From assembly GCA_036005185.1 (NCBI GenBank), contig DASYQS010000008.1:91866-155865 (forward strand): a stretch of 64,000 nucleotides of DNA. The letters are read 5' to 3'. Below, one piece after another: positions 8,357 through 16,073 of the stretch. The notes under the pieces are model-generated. The model made no database searches and was not told where the DNA came from. It saw only the letters and a list, made by a program, of their open reading frames with translations. The translations under genes and the position numbers were made by a program. Origin of the DNA: VBAU01 sp036005185. Lineage in GTDB: Bacteria; Bacteroidota; Bacteroidia; Chitinophagales; Chitinophagaceae. Positions within the stretch are counted from its first letter, which is position 1; each line of letters begins with the position of its first letter.

Positions 8357-9355
8357 TTAAAGATCTGCGGTTTTTAATTTGCGTGGCATTTTTACCTCAA
8401 TGTTTTGAGTTTTTCCATCGCGTTTAATCTTTAGCATAATAGATCCTTTTTCTTTGTTTTCACGAACAATCTTTGCCACTTCATCTGCGTTGTTTACTTC
8501 TTTGTCATTGATAGCCGTGATAACATCATCTTTTTTTACACCTGCTTTTAAGGCATTGCCTTCATCGTCCACATCAATCACTTTTACGCCTTTGCCATCA
8601 TCGGTATCCTGAACAGAAAGACCAAGACGTGGGCGATTATCTAGAAAGCCATAATATTGACCAGGGGTAACCCTTGTTTTTGGAAGAGCTTTTGGCATTA
8701 CATCAAAATTCATATTCGGCATTTTCATATTCATGGCATTAAAGCCGGCGCCTTTCCATTTACTTAATTCGGCGGTTGCTTTTTGTTCTTTCTTATCTCT
8801 GAGGTAAGTAATGCTTACTTTATCACCAGGCTTACGACTGCGAATAGCTTTTGTAAGATCATCTGGGTCTTCAATTTTTGTTTCATCCACTTTTGTTATG
8901 ATGTCGTCTTCTTTCAAGCCGGCTTTTGCTGCACCACTTTCTTCTGTGATATCGGTTATTTTAGCACCTTGTTCTACCTTGTCAGTAACAACTCCTAACA
9001 TAGCTCTGTTATCACTGCCACCGAAAAGAGCGCCGTCGTCATCATTCCAATTCCAGTTGCGCCCTGGAGTATAGGTATAGACCGAATTACCTTTATGACG
9101 GTTAACAGTAATATCACCATCTTTCAAATCTTCAATGGGCTTGCCATTTACCGTTATTTTATCGCCATTGATCTCGACAGTAACTTTTTCTTTGTTATCA
9201 CCTTTTCTCGTAATGATAATTTGCTCAACATCTTTTTTATCAGTCTTTACTTTTTCTTTTTCTTTCGGCTTCTCATCCTGGGCATGGATTGCAACAGGGG
9301 CTATCAGCATGGTGGCAACCGCAATGGCTAATAGTTTTAAGTAATTTCTGTACAT
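8357..9355 (-). CDS. Periplasmic protein with two PDZ domains, no protease domain
   Basis: Exported protein of 332 residues with signal peptide MYRNYLKLLAIAVATMLIAP followed by VAIHAQ. A lysine/glutamate-rich stretch and a short beta region (residues about 30-90) precede a first PDZ domain (MLGVVTDKVEQGAKI to about residue 200) and a second (PRLGLSVQDTDDGKGVKV to the end). Both carry the GL/GV-x-x-x-D-x-I-x-x-I/V-x-x pattern of HtrA-type PDZ domains, but there is no HDS triad protease domain. A scaffold or peptide-binding role in the envelope is likely but unproven. The gene stands alone, with its own promoter and terminator. Confidence 0.85.
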   Translation of the reverse strand: MYRNYLKLLAIAVATMLIAPVAIHAQDEKPKEKEKVKTDKKDVEQIIITRKGDNKEKVTVEINGDKITVNGKPIEDLKDGDITVNRHKGNSVYTYTPGRNWNWNDDDGALFGGSDNRAMLGVVTDKVEQGAKITDITEESGAAKAGLKEDDIITKVDETKIEDPDDLTKAIRSRKPGDKVSITYLRDKKEQKATAELSKWKGAGFNAMNMKMPNMNFDVMPKALPKTRVTPGQYYGFLDNRPRLGLSVQDTDDGKGVKVIDVDDEGNALKAGVKKDDVITAINDKEVNNADEVAKIVRENKEKGSIMLKIKRDGKTQNIEVKMPRKLKTADL

Positions 9356-9377
9356 AATTTTATTTTTTATCAGGTTC

Positions 9378-9404
9378 TACGTTAAATTTCGTAGATCAAA
9401 TATA
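9378..9404 (-). promoter_or_regulatory. PDZ gene promoter and 5'-leader dyad
   Basis: Minus-strand TATATTTG (9397-9404) fits TAnnTTTG. Directly downstream at 9378-9395 an imperfect palindrome with arms ctacg and cgtag lies at the expected transcription start, so it may be an operator or a leader hairpin. Confidence 0.45.
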
Positions 9405-9470
9405 AAGACATTTATTTAATTACGAAATATTTCGGAAATGTTAAAATAAATTCCTTTTTAAATGGCCTTC

Positions 9471-9578
9471 TTAGCGGACAATCGGGTTAGCAGCCTGATA
9501 GGTCCCTTTTGTAAAGCTACCAACATATTCTTCTTTGGTATAACGTATTGAAGTAAGTGCCGCCAATGATGTGACCCC
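9471..9578 (-). pseudogene. Possible 3' remnant of a decayed gene
   Basis: The gap 9356-9618 contains a 35-codon minus-strand frame bounded by a stop on each side and with no start codon. It encodes a plausible protein tail (IRYTKEEYVGSFTKGTYQAA) with normal-looking codon usage, then a TAA. I do not recognise the family. It may be the last piece of a deleted gene, or a chance frame. Confidence 0.3.
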
Positions 9579-9618
9579 TCATTAGTATTTCTTAAATCGG
9601 TAATTTATTATTAACCTT

Positions 9619-10593
9619 CTAGAGGTTTACCTTAATGCGTTTTGGAGCATCTTCTCCGCTGATTAGTCCATAGCAACTAAGAGCTATAGCTTTTACAATA
9701 TCACTCATTAGCTTAAAATTAAGTGTCGAAACTTCATCCCCCAGAGAATGATAGTACGGGTCATTATCACCTGTTGCCATAATACTGTGTGCTGGAACTC
9801 CGCGGACGGCAAAGGAGTAATTATCGGAACGTTCAAAAAGACCAAACCTATCGATTTCAAAGAATTTATCACCATATTTTTGGGAATCGGACTGAAACAA
9901 CCTTTGATTCAGAATGTCGAATAAGTCTGAGTATTGCTTGCCTGTTATATATGGATGAGATGATTTTTTATTCTCTCTCCCTATCATTTCAATGTTAATT
10001 ACGGCCACAATTGAGTCTGCTTCAAAACGACTGGCAAATTTTTTTGAACCCAACAATCCTAATTCTTCACCGGTAAAAGCAACAAATAAAATGGTGCGCT
10101 CATTGTTATGTATTGACGCAAAGTATTTTGCCAAGGCTATCACTGCAGCTACTCCGGAAGCATTGTCATTGGCACCATTGTAGACTTTGTCTCCTTTTTT
10201 GCCTCCTTTGTTTACAAATAAATTATTGTGATCATCATATATTGTACCGATGTGATCATAATGCGCAGAAAAAATTACAAGTTGCTGAGGTTTTGTTTTT
10301 CCCTTTAATGCTCCTACAACATTTACTCCGGGGCTTGCAAGCATAAAATATTTATTATTGCCGGAAACGGGTAAAACGCCTGCTTTTTCAAACTCTTTAG
10401 CAATGAACCTCCCCGCTTTGGTACAACCAGCAGAACCTGCAAACCGCCCCTCCATACTATCTGAAGCAAGAACCTCAACAAGCGCTCTTAATGTGTCTGG
10501 AAGAAAAAACGATTCTAATGAGGTTTGTTGCGCCCGTGCTATTGAAGAGGATAGACTAATAAAAGCGAACAAAAAAATTTTCTGTCTGCTCAT
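9619..10593 (-). CDS. Secreted M28 family metallopeptidase (short form)
   Basis: Predicted zinc aminopeptidase with signal peptide MSRQKIFLFAFISLSSSIARAQ. M28 ligands are visible in order: FSAHYDHIGT, GANDNASGVAAV, TGEELGLLGSKKF, INIEMIGREN and YYHSLGDEVSTLN. The usual aspartate of the D-M-I-G motif is a glutamate-bounded IEMIG, as in many family members. Unlike the 2954-4447 gene it lacks a PA insert, giving 324 residues. The start codon directly abuts the alaS stop (no spacer), so it is probably co-transcribed with and translationally coupled to alaS. Confidence 0.88.
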   Translation of the reverse strand: MSRQKIFLFAFISLSSSIARAQQTSLESFFLPDTLRALVEVLASDSMEGRFAGSAGCTKAGRFIAKEFEKAGVLPVSGNNKYFMLASPGVNVVGALKGKTKPQQLVIFSAHYDHIGTIYDDHNNLFVNKGGKKGDKVYNGANDNASGVAAVIALAKYFASIHNNERTILFVAFTGEELGLLGSKKFASRFEADSIVAVINIEMIGRENKKSSHPYITGKQYSDLFDILNQRLFQSDSQKYGDKFFEIDRFGLFERSDNYSFAVRGVPAHSIMATGDNDPYYHSLGDEVSTLNFKLMSDIVKAIALSCYGLISGEDAPKRIKVNL

Positions 10594-13323
10594 CTATAAA
10601 AGTTCTTTTACCTTTTCAATCACCAATTTTAACTTGCTAGCATCCTGCCCACCCGCAGTCGCTAATGTTTTTTGTCCGCCGCCGCCACCTTTTATCAACG
10701 GAGCAACATATTCTTTAATAATTTTCGAGGCCTCAAGATTTTTTGATGCGGCCAGCTTTTCATCTAATAAAATAGCGACCTGCGCCTTTCCTTCAATATT
10801 GCTTGCGAGAACAACAACATAATTGCTTAGCTCATTTTTCAGCTCATAACAAAGTCTCTTTAAGCTATCAGCATTCCCAACTTCAACAATTTCGCCAATA
10901 AAACTTGTTCCATTTAGTTGAATAACTTTTTGCAGCAATTCTTTTTTTACAACTTCAAGCTGACGGGTTTCTAATTTCTCCAGTTTCTTTTTCAGTTCTG
11001 CATTTTCATTTATGATCGTGTTTATAGCTTTGGAAAGGTCTTTCGAATTTTTTAAAGATCCGCGGATTCCGTTGATCAATTTTAATTCTTCATTGACATA
11101 ATCTTCGGCTAGCTTACCACATACAGCCTCTATGCGGCGCACGCCTGCAGCAACAGCTGTTTCATTCGTGATTTTAAAAAAGCCAAGATCACCGGTAGCA
11201 CCCACATGAGTGCCACCACATAATTCAATTGAATAGGCTGGATCAATGATCACCACTCTTACGATATCACTATATTTTTCGCCAAACAAGGCCATGGCGC
11301 CGAGTTTTAAGGCTTCATCCTTCGGCATCATTTTAATAACAACAGGAATATTGTCTCTAATTTTCTCATTCACCAATTCTTCCACTTCTGTAATTTCCTC
11401 ATCAGTCATCTTTGCAAAATGTGAAAAATCAAAACGAAGATGCTCGGCATTTACCAATGAACCTTTTTGTATGACATGTGTTCCTAAAACTGTTCTTAAT
11501 GCGGCATGCAATAAATGGGTAGCTGAATGGTGCCAAGCGGTATTTCTTCTTTTTTTGGCATCCACTCTCGCAATCACTTTTCCATTAATGTCAGCCGGCA
11601 GTTGATCAACAAAATGGATGATGAGTTCATTCTCTTTCTTAGTATCGGTAACTTTTAACCTCACCCCCGGCCCATCTCCTTCAGGAGAGGGGAGAATTAA
11701 TTCTCCTGTATCACCGACTTGTCCGCCGCTTTCAGCATAAAAAGGAGTTGTTTCAAGCACCAACTGAAAACTTTCTTTTCCTTTTGCTTTTACCTTTCGG
11801 TACTTAATAATTTTCGTTTCTGATTCTAAATTATCGTAACCGACAAAATGGTTTTGCGCAGACTCATTAACTACAACCCAATCTTCTGTATCAATGGCTG
11901 TAGCTGCGCGAGAGCGATTTTTTTGTTGCTGCATTTCGGCTTCAAAACCTTGCATATCCACCGCCCAACCAATTTCTCTTGCCATTAACTCAGTTAAATC
12001 AACAGGGAACCCATATGTATCATATAATTCAAAAGCAAATTTTCCATCTATAAGAATTTTTTTATTAAATCCTTTCGCGATCTCTTGTTTCCATTCCTCG
12101 GTGTGTAATGTTTTGCTTGGATGATTACCGGGAAAAGCATGTCCAATTTCTTCTAACTTCTCACTTCTATATTCTTCGAATCTTTTAATCCCCTTATCTA
12201 AGGTTCTCAAAAATGCTTCCTCTTCTTCCTTCACCACTTTGCTCACAAAATCAATTTGCTTTTGCAGTTCAGAAAAGACATTTTCAAACTGATGAGCCAG
12301 CAAGGGCATCAATTGACAAAGTAGCGGTTGCTTATAATCCAAATAAGAAAAATAATAACGCACTGCACGGCGAAGAATTCGACGAATAACATAACCTGCT
12401 CCTGTGTTGGATGGCAATTGGCCGTCTGCAATCGTAAATCCAATTGCACGAATATGATCAGCGATCACTCTAAAAGCAACATCCTGTTTATTGTCGCTGT
12501 TTGTATATTTTTTCCCGGTAATTTTTTCTGTTGCCTGAATGGTACCACTAAAAATATCTGTATCATAACTTGAAGTTTTGCCCTGTAACACCATGGTCAA
12601 CCTTTCCAGGCCCATACCTGTGTCCACATGTTTTGCTGGCAAGGGTTCAAGGCTTCCATCTCTCAAACGGTTAAATTGTATAAATACATTGTTCCAGATC
12701 TCAATCACCTGTGGATGATCGTTGTTCACCAGTTTTTTTCCTTCTAATTTTTTTCTTTCTTCATCACTTCTGCAGTCTACATGTATTTCTGTGCATGGAC
12801 CACAGGGACCAGTGTCCCCCATCTCCCAAAAATTATCTTTTCTTCCACATAACAAAACCCTTTCTTCAGCAATCCATTTTTTCCATTCAGTGATTGCTTC
12901 AGCATCCTTTGGAAGTTTTTCATTTATGTCGCCCTCAAAAACTGTTACATACAATCTATCTTCAGGAATTTTATAGATTTTGGTCAACAATTCCCAACTC
13001 CATTCTATAGCTTCTTTTTTAAAATAATCTCCAAAGCTCCAGTTCCCCAGCATTTCAAACATAGTATGATGATACGTGTCAACTCCCACCTCTTCGAGGT
13101 CGTTATGTTTCCCGCTTACGCGTAAACATTTTTGCGTATCGGCCACCCGTTTATTTGCCGCCTGTTTATTCCCTAAAAAATAATCTTTGAATTGATTCAT
13201 GCCTGCGTTGGTAAACATGAGCGTAGGATCATCTTTTATAACGATCGGAGCAGAGGGAACAATGACGTGGCCTTTTGATTTGAAAAAATCCAAAAAATGT
13301 TGACGTATTTCGGTTGAAGTCAT
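10594..13323 (-). CDS. alaS: Alanyl-tRNA synthetase
   Basis: Charges tRNA(Ala) and edits mischarged products. N-terminal MTSTEIRQHFLDFFKSKGH starts the class II core, with MFTNAGMNQFKDYFLG and WSFGDYF motifs. The editing domain carries HSATHLLHAAL (about residue 596) and CGGTHVGATGD (about 703); the C-terminal DHHA1-like domain ends in GGGGGQKTLATAGGQ. At 909 residues it exceeds the usual 870-880. Two non-conserved insertions account for part of this: a heptamer-repeat stretch near residues 382-391 and a palindromic element near 539-556. Two adjacent ATGs exist; I prefer the second (13323) because it gives the conserved MTS start. An 8-bp tandem array abuts the start. Confidence 0.97.
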   Translation of the reverse strand: MTSTEIRQHFLDFFKSKGHVIVPSAPIVIKDDPTLMFTNAGMNQFKDYFLGNKQAANKRVADTQKCLRVSGKHNDLEEVGVDTYHHTMFEMLGNWSFGDYFKKEAIEWSWELLTKIYKIPEDRLYVTVFEGDINEKLPKDAEAITEWKKWIAEERVLLCGRKDNFWEMGDTGPCGPCTEIHVDCRSDEERKKLEGKKLVNNDHPQVIEIWNNVFIQFNRLRDGSLEPLPAKHVDTGMGLERLTMVLQGKTSSYDTDIFSGTIQATEKITGKKYTNSDNKQDVAFRVIADHIRAIGFTIADGQLPSNTGAGYVIRRILRRAVRYYFSYLDYKQPLLCQLMPLLAHQFENVFSELQKQIDFVSKVVKEEEEAFLRTLDKGIKRFEEYRSEKLEEIGHAFPGNHPSKTLHTEEWKQEIAKGFNKKILIDGKFAFELYDTYGFPVDLTELMAREIGWAVDMQGFEAEMQQQKNRSRAATAIDTEDWVVVNESAQNHFVGYDNLESETKIIKYRKVKAKGKESFQLVLETTPFYAESGGQVGDTGELILPSPEGDGPGVRLKVTDTKKENELIIHFVDQLPADINGKVIARVDAKKRRNTAWHHSATHLLHAALRTVLGTHVIQKGSLVNAEHLRFDFSHFAKMTDEEITEVEELVNEKIRDNIPVVIKMMPKDEALKLGAMALFGEKYSDIVRVVIIDPAYSIELCGGTHVGATGDLGFFKITNETAVAAGVRRIEAVCGKLAEDYVNEELKLINGIRGSLKNSKDLSKAINTIINENAELKKKLEKLETRQLEVVKKELLQKVIQLNGTSFIGEIVEVGNADSLKRLCYELKNELSNYVVVLASNIEGKAQVAILLDEKLAASKNLEASKIIKEYVAPLIKGGGGGQKTLATAGGQDASKLKLVIEKVKELL
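11655..11706. repeat. Palindromic element inserted in frame within alaS
   Basis: Begins aacctcacccccggcccatc, then a ctcc/ggag hairpin, then a perfect 16-bp palindrome ggagaattaattctcc at 11691-11706. On the gene strand it encodes PSPEGDGPGVR between the conserved ESGGQVGDTG motif and the conserved VTDTKKEN. Confidence 0.65.
12150..12177. repeat. 7-bp tandem repeat array within alaS
   Basis: Four consecutive heptamers of the form cttctaa / cttctca and relatives, encoding YRSEKLEE on the gene strand in a region expanded relative to the AlaS proteins I know. Confidence 0.5.
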
Positions 13324-13330
13324 CATGTGT

Positions 13331-13370
13331 GTGCGAATGTGCGTATTTGTGTATTTGCGAATTTGAAAAT
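13331..13370. repeat. 8-bp tandem repeat array next to the alaS start
   Basis: Five consecutive degenerate octamers (gtgcgaat, gtgcgtat and relatives), ending 5-8 nt from the alaS start codon. Confidence 0.65.
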
Positions 13371-13543
13371 GGTTGTTGGCTGTTCAATAAAGATATGAAC
13401 GTACAAGAGTGCGATCCTTCGACTTGGTTCAGGATAAAATCCAAAGAAACTCAACAGTAGTACCAATGCCGGGAACATAATTACCATTATCAGTTTTAAG
13501 ATTTCAAAATATAAAAAGGATTGATTTTTGCTATTTATCCGGC

Positions 13544-13551
13544 TATATTTG
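13544..13551 (+). promoter_or_regulatory. Promoter of the M23 peptidase gene
   Basis: TATATTTG matches TAnnTTTG; a TTG at 13521-13523 lies 20 nt upstream as a possible -33 element. The predicted leader of about 100 nt contains the palindrome at 13624-13639. Confidence 0.5.
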
Positions 13552-13623
13552 CCTTTCTGACAAAGCCTGACAATCCCAAAAATTAGGGACGAAGCGCAAA
13601 GGTAAGATTCAGGCTTCATTTTA

Positions 13624-13639
13624 TCCCGAAGTTTCGGGA
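13624..13639. repeat. Perfect palindrome in the M23 gene leader
   Basis: tcccgaagtttcggga, a 7-bp stem with a 2-nt centre, 22 nt before the M23 start. It resembles small dispersed palindromes of Bacteroidota. Confidence 0.5.
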
Positions 13640-13660
13640 CATGGTTAAGGCGCAGCCATC

Positions 13661-14632
13661 ATGAAGAAAATTAAATATTACTATAACACCAATAGCCTCC
13701 GGTATGAAAAACTGGAAACACCTTTGCGGGTAAAGCTTCTGCGCATTTTTGGTTTTATTGCGGCTGCGTTTGTAACGGCCGCTATCATTTCATTTTTTGC
13801 TTTCCGGTTTGTGGGCTCGCCAAATGAAAAATTACTGTATATAGAAAATGAGCGATTGCAGGATAAATACAAAGAGTTAAATGATCAGGTAAATTCGGCG
13901 CAACAACAAATAGCTGAATTGGTAAAAAGAGACAATGATGTGTATCGGGCCATTTTTGAGGCCAACCCAATTCCTGACAGTGCAAGAGCAAGAGCTTTGG
14001 CGCAGCAGCAGGAAATTGCCAGGGTAGAAAATATGCGTTCCAGAGAATTGGTGAATTCAATTATTGGCTCATTGAATAACCTCACTCATTATATATCCGC
14101 GCAAAAAAATTCATACAGTGAAATTGATGACCTGATGAAAAATAAAGAGCAACTGCTCGCTGCAACTCCGGCTATTCAGCCCTTGAGCAACAAAGATCTT
14201 ACTCGCATTGCTTCAGGGTTTGGTCATCGCATCGATCCTATTTATAAAACCGTGAAATTTCATGCGGGTCTTGATTTTGCTGCACCACAAGGAACTCCTA
14301 TTTACGCTACAGCGAATGGAAGAGTAACAATTGCCGGCAACACTGGTGATGGCTATGGTAATCATGTGGTCATTAATCATGGCTATGGTTACGAAACTTT
14401 GTATGGTCATATGGTTAGAGTGAAGGCAAGAGCCGGCCAGCAAGTAAAAAGAGGTGAGGTGATTGGTTGGGTAGGGAGCACAGGAAAATCAACGGGCCCA
14501 CATTGTCATTATGAAGTGCATAAGAACGGACAAAAAATTGATCCCGTTTATTTCTTTTATAATGATCTTTCACCTGAGCAGTATGATCTGTTGTTAAAGA
14601 AGGCGGCGGCGGCAAATCAGAGTTTTGACTAG
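13661..14632 (+). CDS. M23 family metallopeptidase, membrane-anchored
   Basis: Likely peptidoglycan DD-endopeptidase or an activator of one. A basic N-terminus and one membrane segment (about residues 28-50) are followed by a coiled coil (about 60-135) and a LytM/M23 domain: FGHRIDPI, HAGLDFAAPQGTPIYA (zinc ligands H and D), YGHM, and GPHCHYEVHKNG with the HxH pair, so all zinc ligands are present. The layout resembles the periplasmic M23 proteins that accompany division or elongation machinery in Gram-negative bacteria. The MerR gene downstream has the same orientation but is separated by a repeat-bearing gap. Confidence 0.9.
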   Translation: MKKIKYYYNTNSLRYEKLETPLRVKLLRIFGFIAAAFVTAAIISFFAFRFVGSPNEKLLYIENERLQDKYKELNDQVNSAQQQIAELVKRDNDVYRAIFEANPIPDSARARALAQQQEIARVENMRSRELVNSIIGSLNNLTHYISAQKNSYSEIDDLMKNKEQLLAATPAIQPLSNKDLTRIASGFGHRIDPIYKTVKFHAGLDFAAPQGTPIYATANGRVTIAGNTGDGYGNHVVINHGYGYETLYGHMVRVKARAGQQVKRGEVIGWVGSTGKSTGPHCHYEVHKNGQKIDPVYFFYNDLSPEQYDLLLKKAAAANQSFD

Positions 14633-14750
14633 CCGCTGGGTGCTGATCACTGGATTCTTGTCTTTCTATCACGGAAAGTTTTTTCTGAATTAAGTTCAAT
14701 AACCGGCAACTAATAACAGTAACATTTTCAGGAGCCCAACTTTTCCACAC

Positions 14751-14779
14751 TATTCAACTTTCGTTGCGTCGCACTCTTC
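14751..14779. repeat. Dispersed repeat copy 1 (tattcaactttcgttg type)
   Basis: The first 20 nt match the repeat at 61076 except for one base. Noncoding, between the M23 and MerR genes. Confidence 0.6.
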
Positions 14780-14794
14780 AAGGTTCGTATCTTT

Positions 14795-14816
14795 ACCTGC
14801 CTGCCGGCAGGTAGGT
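14795..14816. repeat. 22-nt palindrome upstream of the MerR gene
   Basis: Core cctgccggcagg is a perfect palindrome, extended on both sides to 11 bp per arm with one G-T wobble. It ends 10 nt before the MerR start. It could be a mobile REP-like element or the regulator's operator; its form favours the former. Confidence 0.6.
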
Positions 14817-14826
14817 TCCAGCAATT

Positions 14827-15393
14827 ATGGAAAGAAAGTTTTCACAAATAGCCATGGAGTTTGTTGCTACTGAAAAAGAGCAGCAAGAACAAAAAGAATT
14901 AATTGTCGTTGACCCGGAAATCAATGATGAAATTCATGCCGAGGCTTCAATAGTTAAACAAGAAGAGCCTGCCACCATAAATCATCAACAAAAAAAGCCA
15001 TTTTCAAAAAGAGGACGTCCCTCGCTAAAGGAAATGGATATTAACGCTGATCTTGTTCAAATTCCCCCTGACGATATTCTCTTTCAAAAGCAATACTATT
15101 CCATTGGGCAAGTGGCAAAATGGTTCAGGGTAAACCAATCGTTAGTTCGTTATTGGGAAACGGAATTTGATATTTTGCAACCACGCAAAAATCGAAAGGG
15201 CGATCGTTTCTTCAGGCCTGTCGATGTAAAAAACCTTTTATTGATATACGATCTGCTGCGTCGTCGAAAATTTACTCTTGAGGGAGCGAAAGATTACCTG
15301 AAAAATGCCAAGCGGGCAGAAGAAAAGTTTGAAATGATCCAATCGTTGGAAAAAATCAAGGCCTTTTTTCTTGAACTGAAAGCAAGCTTGTAA
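14827..15393 (+). CDS. MerR-family transcriptional regulator
   Basis: 188 residues. The first 65 are acidic and poorly structured but contain SKRGRPSLKE, an AT-hook-like RGRP. The MerR-type winged helix-turn-helix follows: QYYSIGQVAKWFRVNQSLVRY, then the wing with RKNRKGDRFFRPVDVKNLL. A short C-terminal helix replaces the sensor domain of classical MerR proteins and has no cysteine cluster, so metal sensing is unlikely. This small MerR is a conserved neighbour of M23 genes in Chitinophagaceae as far as I recall. Target genes are unknown. A TATCTTTA sequence upstream is a weak promoter match. Confidence 0.85.
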   Translation: MERKFSQIAMEFVATEKEQQEQKELIVVDPEINDEIHAEASIVKQEEPATINHQQKKPFSKRGRPSLKEMDINADLVQIPPDDILFQKQYYSIGQVAKWFRVNQSLVRYWETEFDILQPRKNRKGDRFFRPVDVKNLLLIYDLLRRRKFTLEGAKDYLKNAKRAEEKFEMIQSLEKIKAFFLELKASL

Positions 15394-15449
15394 GACAGAA
15401 ATCCTAAATTGAATTAGTGAAATTTGAAATGGTCCAATAACAAAAAAAT

Positions 15450-15477
15450 ATTTCGAATTTCGATATTCAGATTTAAG
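15450..15477. repeat. 7-bp tandem repeat array, intergenic
   Basis: Four heptamers (atttcga, atttcga, then two variants) between the MerR gene and the thioredoxin-like gene. Confidence 0.6.
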
Positions 15478-15526
15478 CTCAGTGCAACTTTAACAGGAAA
15501 ATGCAATGAGTGCAAATCATCTCTAC

Positions 15527-15534
15527 TAACTTTG
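15527..15534 (+). promoter_or_regulatory. Promoter of the thioredoxin-like gene
   Basis: TAACTTTG is an exact TAnnTTTG box 17 nt before ATG 15552. It lies inside the longer possible frame from 15510, which supports the shorter start. Confidence 0.55.
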
Positions 15535-15551
15535 TTATCCATTTATTTATC

Positions 15552-16073
15552 ATGAAGAAAATATTGATCATAATCACTACCATTTTTTTGGTTAGTGGCT
15601 CAGTTTTTGCTCAATCCCAGGCTGAGATTTCGAGGGATGACAAAGGAAATAAAATTCTGAAAGGAATTATTTCACGCAAGGAGGTAGAGAATGACACTGC
15701 ATTTACATGGTGGGCTGAAAATTTAAAAGGTTATACTCCCCAATCTCAGGCCGTTGCTGAACTTAAGAAAAACACCAACCTTCAATTCATTGCATTCATG
15801 GGCACATGGTGCGGTGATTCTAAATTTGTAATTCCTAAATTTTATTCGCTTCTTGATGCTGCGGGTTTTCCGCAAGATAAAATTACCTTGATAGGCGTGG
15901 ACAGAGATAAAAAAACGCTAAGCCATCTTGCTGAAGCATTAGATGTTATAAATGTTCCTACTATTATTGTTATGAAGAATGGAAAAGAAGTTGGCCGTGT
16001 TGTTGAATATGGAAAATATGGAATGTTTGATAAGGAACTGGGAGAGATCATTGCATCTTCTCCTGGGCAATGA
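15552..16073 (+). CDS. Exported thioredoxin-fold protein with a CGDS motif
   Basis: From ATG 15552 the protein has 173 residues and a signal peptide (MKKILIIITTIFLVSGSVFA). The thioredoxin fold is shown by FIAFMGTWCGDSKFVIPKF and the cis-proline segment INVPTIIVMKNGKEVGRV. The active site is CGDS rather than CxxC, a monothiol arrangement known in a family of bacterial thioredoxin-like proteins; classical disulfide oxidoreductase activity is therefore doubtful. Its 3' end overlaps the 3' end of the convergent mscS-like gene by 26 nt. Function unknown beyond envelope redox chemistry. Confidence 0.85.
   Translation: MKKILIIITTIFLVSGSVFAQSQAEISRDDKGNKILKGIISRKEVENDTAFTWWAENLKGYTPQSQAVAELKKNTNLQFIAFMGTWCGDSKFVIPKFYSLLDAAGFPQDKITLIGVDRDKKTLSHLAEALDVINVPTIIVMKNGKEVGRVVEYGKYGMFDKELGEIIASSPGQ

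Larger units (their letters stand above)
13327..13660. other. 334-bp repeat-rich intergenic region between alaS and the M23 gene
   Basis: No credible gene. It holds an 8-bp tandem array (13331-13370), an inverted repeat with arms atcct/aggat around a cttcgac-containing core (13415-13436), a forward promoter box (13544-13551) and a perfect palindrome tcccgaagtttcggga (13624-13639). A minus-strand TACCTTTG at 13597-13604 could be a distant alaS promoter. Confidence 0.7.

Noticed and set aside
13323..13619. 98-codon minus-strand frame upstream of alaS
   Set aside because: It is composed of the octamer array and other repeats, shows no protein-like pattern, and overlaps the promoter and leader of the M23 gene.
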